Of a DNA stretch of 64,000 nt, positions 61,150 to 64,000 are shown in pieces. A program made the position numbers and the translations under genes. How positions within the stretch are numbered: position 1 is the first letter of the stretch; each line of letters opens with the position of its first letter. This stretch comes from Bacteroidota bacterium (GTDB lineage Bacteria > Bacteroidota > Bacteroidia > J057 > JAJTIE01): assembly GCA_021300195.1 (NCBI GenBank), contig JAJTIE010000005.1, positions 1 to 64,000 on the forward strand. The letters run 5' to 3'. The notes beneath the pieces were generated by a model. It searched no databases, was not told the origin of the DNA, and saw nothing but the letters and a program-made list of their open reading frames with translations.

Positions 61150-62364
61150 ATGTTCAAACGTATTTTTACGCTTCTACTACTCGGCCTACTGGCGGTAGCC
61201 CAGGCACAGGATGGAGCGGCCCTACTAAAGAAGTATGGCTGTACCAGCTGCCACAAGATGGACCAGAAGATGACCGGTCCCGCCCTGCAAGGTGCCGTAG
61301 AGCGCTGGCAAGGGGATAAGGCTGAAATGAAGAAAATGATTCAGCTTGGCGCTGCCGAGTACGCCAAGACTGGCGCAAAGGGTGCCTACGTGCAGGGGCT
61401 GATAGACGAGCTGAAGCAGGTGATGGCGCCACACGCCTTTGTGCCCGAGGCTGATATTGACAATATCCTGACCTACATAGAGACCTATACCCCACCGGTG
61501 GCCAGTGCCGAGCCTGCCCCAGGTGCCGGTGCTGCCCCAGCCGGACAAGCCGCAGTAGAGCCCGGCGATACCATACTGTATGGCCTGGTGGTGCTGGTGG
61601 GCCTGCTGGTACTCATCACCCTGGTGCTGGTGGTGGTTATAGCAGCCGTACTCAGCGCCATCCGTGCACGCGAGCGCGGAGAGAAATTTACCTATGGTAC
61701 GCTGAAAGACAGTGCCACCGGGCTTATAAAGAACAAGTTTGTGCTCACCCTCATCGGCCTAATCATTGTGGGTGGGGTGCTGGATAAGGGCTACAACTTT
61801 GTAGCGCACATCGGCTTCCACGACGGCTATCAGCCCGTGCAGCCCATCCCCTTCAGCCATGCCCTGCACGCCGGCCAGTACCAGATCAACTGCCTGTACT
61901 GCCACACCGGTGCAGATAAGAGCAAGAGTGCAACCATCCCCTCTACCAACATCTGTATGAACTGCCACGCGGACGGCGCCATTGCACAAGGCCCCAGTGG
62001 TAATAGCCAGATACTGGATAAGGTACGCGCTGCGCACAACGAGGGCCGCGCCATAGAGTGGGTACGCATACACAACCTGCCCGACCTGGTGTACTTCAAC
62101 CACAGCCAGCACGTAAAAGTGGGTGGCCTGGAGTGCCAAACCTGCCACGGCCCCGTGCAGGAGATGGAGGAGGTATATCAGTTTAGCCGCCTTACCATGG
62201 CCTGGTGCGTAAGCTGCCACCGTGAGAAGGCTGTCAAGTTTAACGACAACGCCTACTACCAGCACGTGTACCACAATGTACGCAACGACCTGCAAGAGGG
62301 CCGTATCGACTCGGTAACCGTAGCGCGACTAGGCGGACTGGAATGCCAACGTTGTCACTATTAA
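61150..62364 (+). CDS. actA: Alternative complex III multihaem cytochrome c subunit ActA, with extra N-terminal cytochrome domain
   Basis: A 404-residue protein. After a signal peptide (FKRIFTLLLLGLLAVAQAQ), residues 21-112 form a monohaem cytochrome domain with CTSCH (31-35). An Ala/Pro linker and one membrane helix (about 142-170) precede a pentahaem domain with CLYCH (248), CMNCH (269), CQTCH (329), CVSCH (353) and CQRCH (399). Six haem sites in all. ActA carries electrons within alternative complex III, which oxidises quinol. Start 61150 fits the signal peptide. actB follows 19 bp downstream. Confidence 0.93.
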   Translation: MFKRIFTLLLLGLLAVAQAQDGAALLKKYGCTSCHKMDQKMTGPALQGAVERWQGDKAEMKKMIQLGAAEYAKTGAKGAYVQGLIDELKQVMAPHAFVPEADIDNILTYIETYTPPVASAEPAPGAGAAPAGQAAVEPGDTILYGLVVLVGLLVLITLVLVVVIAAVLSAIRARERGEKFTYGTLKDSATGLIKNKFVLTLIGLIIVGGVLDKGYNFVAHIGFHDGYQPVQPIPFSHALHAGQYQINCLYCHTGADKSKSATIPSTNICMNCHADGAIAQGPSGNSQILDKVRAAHNEGRAIEWVRIHNLPDLVYFNHSQHVKVGGLECQTCHGPVQEMEEVYQFSRLTMAWCVSCHREKAVKFNDNAYYQHVYHNVRNDLQEGRIDSVTVARLGGLECQRCHY

Positions 62365-62383
62365 TCTTCGAATCTCTCCTGCC

Positions 62384-64000
62384 ATGAAGCAAAAGAAATA
62401 CTGGACCTCAGAGGCGGATCTGAACCTGGATCCGGCGGAGAAAAAGCAGCAGCAAAAGGAGTTTGCTGTAGACCCCATCGAAGAGATGCTACAGGAAAAC
62501 GGCCGTAGCAGCCGCCGAGACTTCCTCAAGGTTATGGGCTTTAGCATTGGTGCCTCTGCCGTGCTGGCCGCCTGCAGCAAGAGCCCGGTTAAATACGCCC
62601 TGCCCTATACCAACAAGCCTGCCGAGGTAACCCCCGGTGTGCCCAACTACTATGCCAGCACCTTCTTCGACGGTAGCGAGTATAGTAGCGTGCTGGTAAA
62701 GGTGCGCGAGGGTAGGCCCATCTTCATAGAGGGGAACCCCGATAGCAGCATTACCCAGGGGAGCCTGGGTGCCCGGGGCAACGCCGCCGTGCTGGACCTA
62801 TACGACGGACACCGGATACAACGCCCACAGACCGTGACTGGCGCAGCTGGCTGGGATGAGGCAGACAAGCTGCTAAAAGAACGCTTCAAAGACCTGAGCA
62901 AGCAGGAGGCCGGTGTACGCCTGGTTACAGGCTCCATCCTTAGCCCCAGCACCTTGCAGCTGATCGCCGAGTTTGGCAGCAAGCAGGGCAACTTCAAGCA
63001 CATAAGCTACGATGCGGACAGTGCCAGCGGCATTATCCTGGCGCACGAGCGGCACTACGGACAGCGCATGCTGCCCCGCTTCCGCTTCGACAAGGCAGAG
63101 ATGATCGTGGGCATAAACGCCGACTTTTTGGGCACCTGGATCTCTCCCATCGAGTTTACCCGCCAGTACGTGCAGCACCGCACGCCCAGTAAGGATAACG
63201 TGAAGATGAGCCGGCACGTGCAGATAGAAAGCACCATGACCCTAACGGGTGCCAATGCCGATCAGCGTCTACCCATCAAACCCAGTATGGAGGGTGCCCA
63301 TGTGCTGGCCCTGCACGACGCACTAGCCGCCCTGGCGGGCCGCACTGCCTACGGCGGCGGACAGCAGCTACCTGGCAAGTACGAGGAAAAACTGGCTGCC
63401 GAGCTGTGGGCACAGCGGGCCAAGGCCCTGGTGGTGTGTGGCAGCAATGACGCTGCCGTGCAGCAGCTGGTTATCGCCATCAACCAGATGCTGGGCAGCT
63501 ATGGCACTACCATCGATGCCAGCAGTCCCAGCTACCTGCGCCAGGGCGTAGACACAGATTTTCAGGCGCTGATCCAGGAAATGGAGCAGGGCAAGGTGGG
63601 TGCGGTTCTCTTTTACGACTGCAACCCCGCCTACACCTACGCTTTCCCTGCTCAGTTTGCCTCTGCGCTGAAGAAGGTGAAGACCCGTGTGGCCCTCACA
63701 GCCAGCGAAAATGAAACCTCGGCGCTCTGCACCTACAAGCTGCCCACCCCCCACTGGCTGGAGAGCTGGGGAGATGCCCAGCCCTACAAGGGCTATTACA
63801 GCCTGCAGCAGCCCACTATACCCAGGCTGTACGACAGCCGCTCGTTTCAGGATGTGCTGCTGACCTGGATGGACAGCGACAAAGACTACCTGGCTTACCT
63901 GCAAAACTTCTGGAAGAGCCAGCTCTTCTACGGCCAGGCGGAAGGCTTGTCTGCCGATCAGTTCTGGGTCAAGTCGCTAGAAAAAGGCGTTTTTGAGCAG
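62384..64000 (+). CDS. actB: Alternative complex III iron-sulfur/molybdopterin-like subunit ActB (partial, runs off the edge)
   Basis: Open from ATG 62384 to the window end in one frame, 539 codons. SSRRDFLKVMGFSIGASAVLAACS (about 42-65) is a twin-arginine signal with a lipobox-like Cys; ActB proteins carry such a Tat signal. The remainder matches molybdopterin-oxidoreductase-like sequence (GNPDSSITQGSLGARG, YDGHRIQRP, LVTGSILSPSTLQLI, VLFYDCNPAYTY), without the cofactor in known ActB. The ferredoxin-like cluster domain, normally at the C-terminus, lies outside the window. With actA it forms the quinol-oxidising membrane complex. Confidence 0.93.
   Translation, partial: MKQKKYWTSEADLNLDPAEKKQQQKEFAVDPIEEMLQENGRSSRRDFLKVMGFSIGASAVLAACSKSPVKYALPYTNKPAEVTPGVPNYYASTFFDGSEYSSVLVKVREGRPIFIEGNPDSSITQGSLGARGNAAVLDLYDGHRIQRPQTVTGAAGWDEADKLLKERFKDLSKQEAGVRLVTGSILSPSTLQLIAEFGSKQGNFKHISYDADSASGIILAHERHYGQRMLPRFRFDKAEMIVGINADFLGTWISPIEFTRQYVQHRTPSKDNVKMSRHVQIESTMTLTGANADQRLPIKPSMEGAHVLALHDALAALAGRTAYGGGQQLPGKYEEKLAAELWAQRAKALVVCGSNDAAVQQLVIAINQMLGSYGTTIDASSPSYLRQGVDTDFQALIQEMEQGKVGAVLFYDCNPAYTYAFPAQFASALKKVKTRVALTASENETSALCTYKLPTPHWLESWGDAQPYKGYYSLQQPTIPRLYDSRSFQDVLLTWMDSDKDYLAYLQNFWKSQLFYGQAEGLSADQFWVKSLEKGVFEQ

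Noticed and set aside
1-64000. CRISPR array, insertion sequence, prophage or integrative element
   Set aside because: I found no regularly spaced repeats, transposase, integrase or phage gene and no tRNA-end duplication at the two tRNA genes.

Overview
The window comes from a fairly GC-rich member of the Bacteroidota. The evidence is a type IX secretion (T9SS)/gliding core operon (porP/sprF-like, gldK, gldL, gldM and two gldN copies), a T9SS sorting-domain tail at the left edge, families largely typical of this phylum (DUF2723, DUF4271 beside hemD, DUF3822 beside rsmD), an alternative complex III operon, and promoters of the Bacteroidota type (TTG, 18 bp, TAnnTTTG). I cannot place the organism below phylum. 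I see no CRISPR array, insertion sequence, prophage or rRNA gene; this is mostly chromosomal housekeeping DNA.

Layout. 1-700: end of a T9SS cargo gene, then divergent tRNA-Arg(CCU) and tRNA-Phe(GAA) with back-to-back promoters. 689-7536: a DHFR-like reductase, rlmB, a very large DUF2723 membrane protein, ispF and a DUF4271 protein. 7733-15636: hemD and the T9SS motor genes, closed by a strong terminator. 15654-22239: der, a sigma-54-type response regulator, then tsf, pyrH, frr, a small conserved protein and a site-2 protease. 22317-28179: a degenerate AMP-binding protein, a TIGR01777 epimerase, a NeuD-like acyltransferase, glutamate formimidoyltransferase and a magnesium-chelatase-like AAA ATPase. 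28180-28907 has no recognisable gene. 28908-35467: eukaryote-like class Ia ribonucleotide reductase (nrdB-nrdA), ung and an M1 peptidase. 35693-44600: Bax-inhibitor-1 family protein, orphan LolD-type ATPase, AI-2E-family permease, two tandem DinB proteins, purK-purE and valS. 44843-52989: a beta-barrel gene broken by an amber codon, then the division/cell-wall operon ftsW - murG/murC fusion - ftsQ - ftsA - ftsZ. 53239-59514: patatin lipase, methyltransferase, family 9 glycosyltransferase, outer-membrane protein, radical SAM/SPASM protein, rsmD and DUF3822. 59645 to the end: a LolC/E-type permease, then actA and actB of alternative complex III, the latter running off the edge.

How the genes work together. 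GldL-GldM form the proton-driven inner-membrane motor, and GldK-GldN and PorP/SprF-type proteins the periplasmic and outer-membrane parts of the T9SS that exports proteins with the CTD seen at the left edge. FtsW, MurG/MurC, FtsQ, FtsA and FtsZ join lipid II precursor synthesis to septum assembly. ActA and ActB pass electrons from quinol to a cytochrome c or oxidase.

The most unusual items are the single-ORF MurG-MurC fusion, promoter elements placed 3-5 nt from start codons (predicted leaderless mRNAs), a tandem gldN pair differing by a Gly/Asp/Phe-rich insert, a degenerate AMP-binding enzyme, and a six-haem ActA with an extra N-terminal cytochrome domain. I did not find a convincing wholly new multi-gene system.
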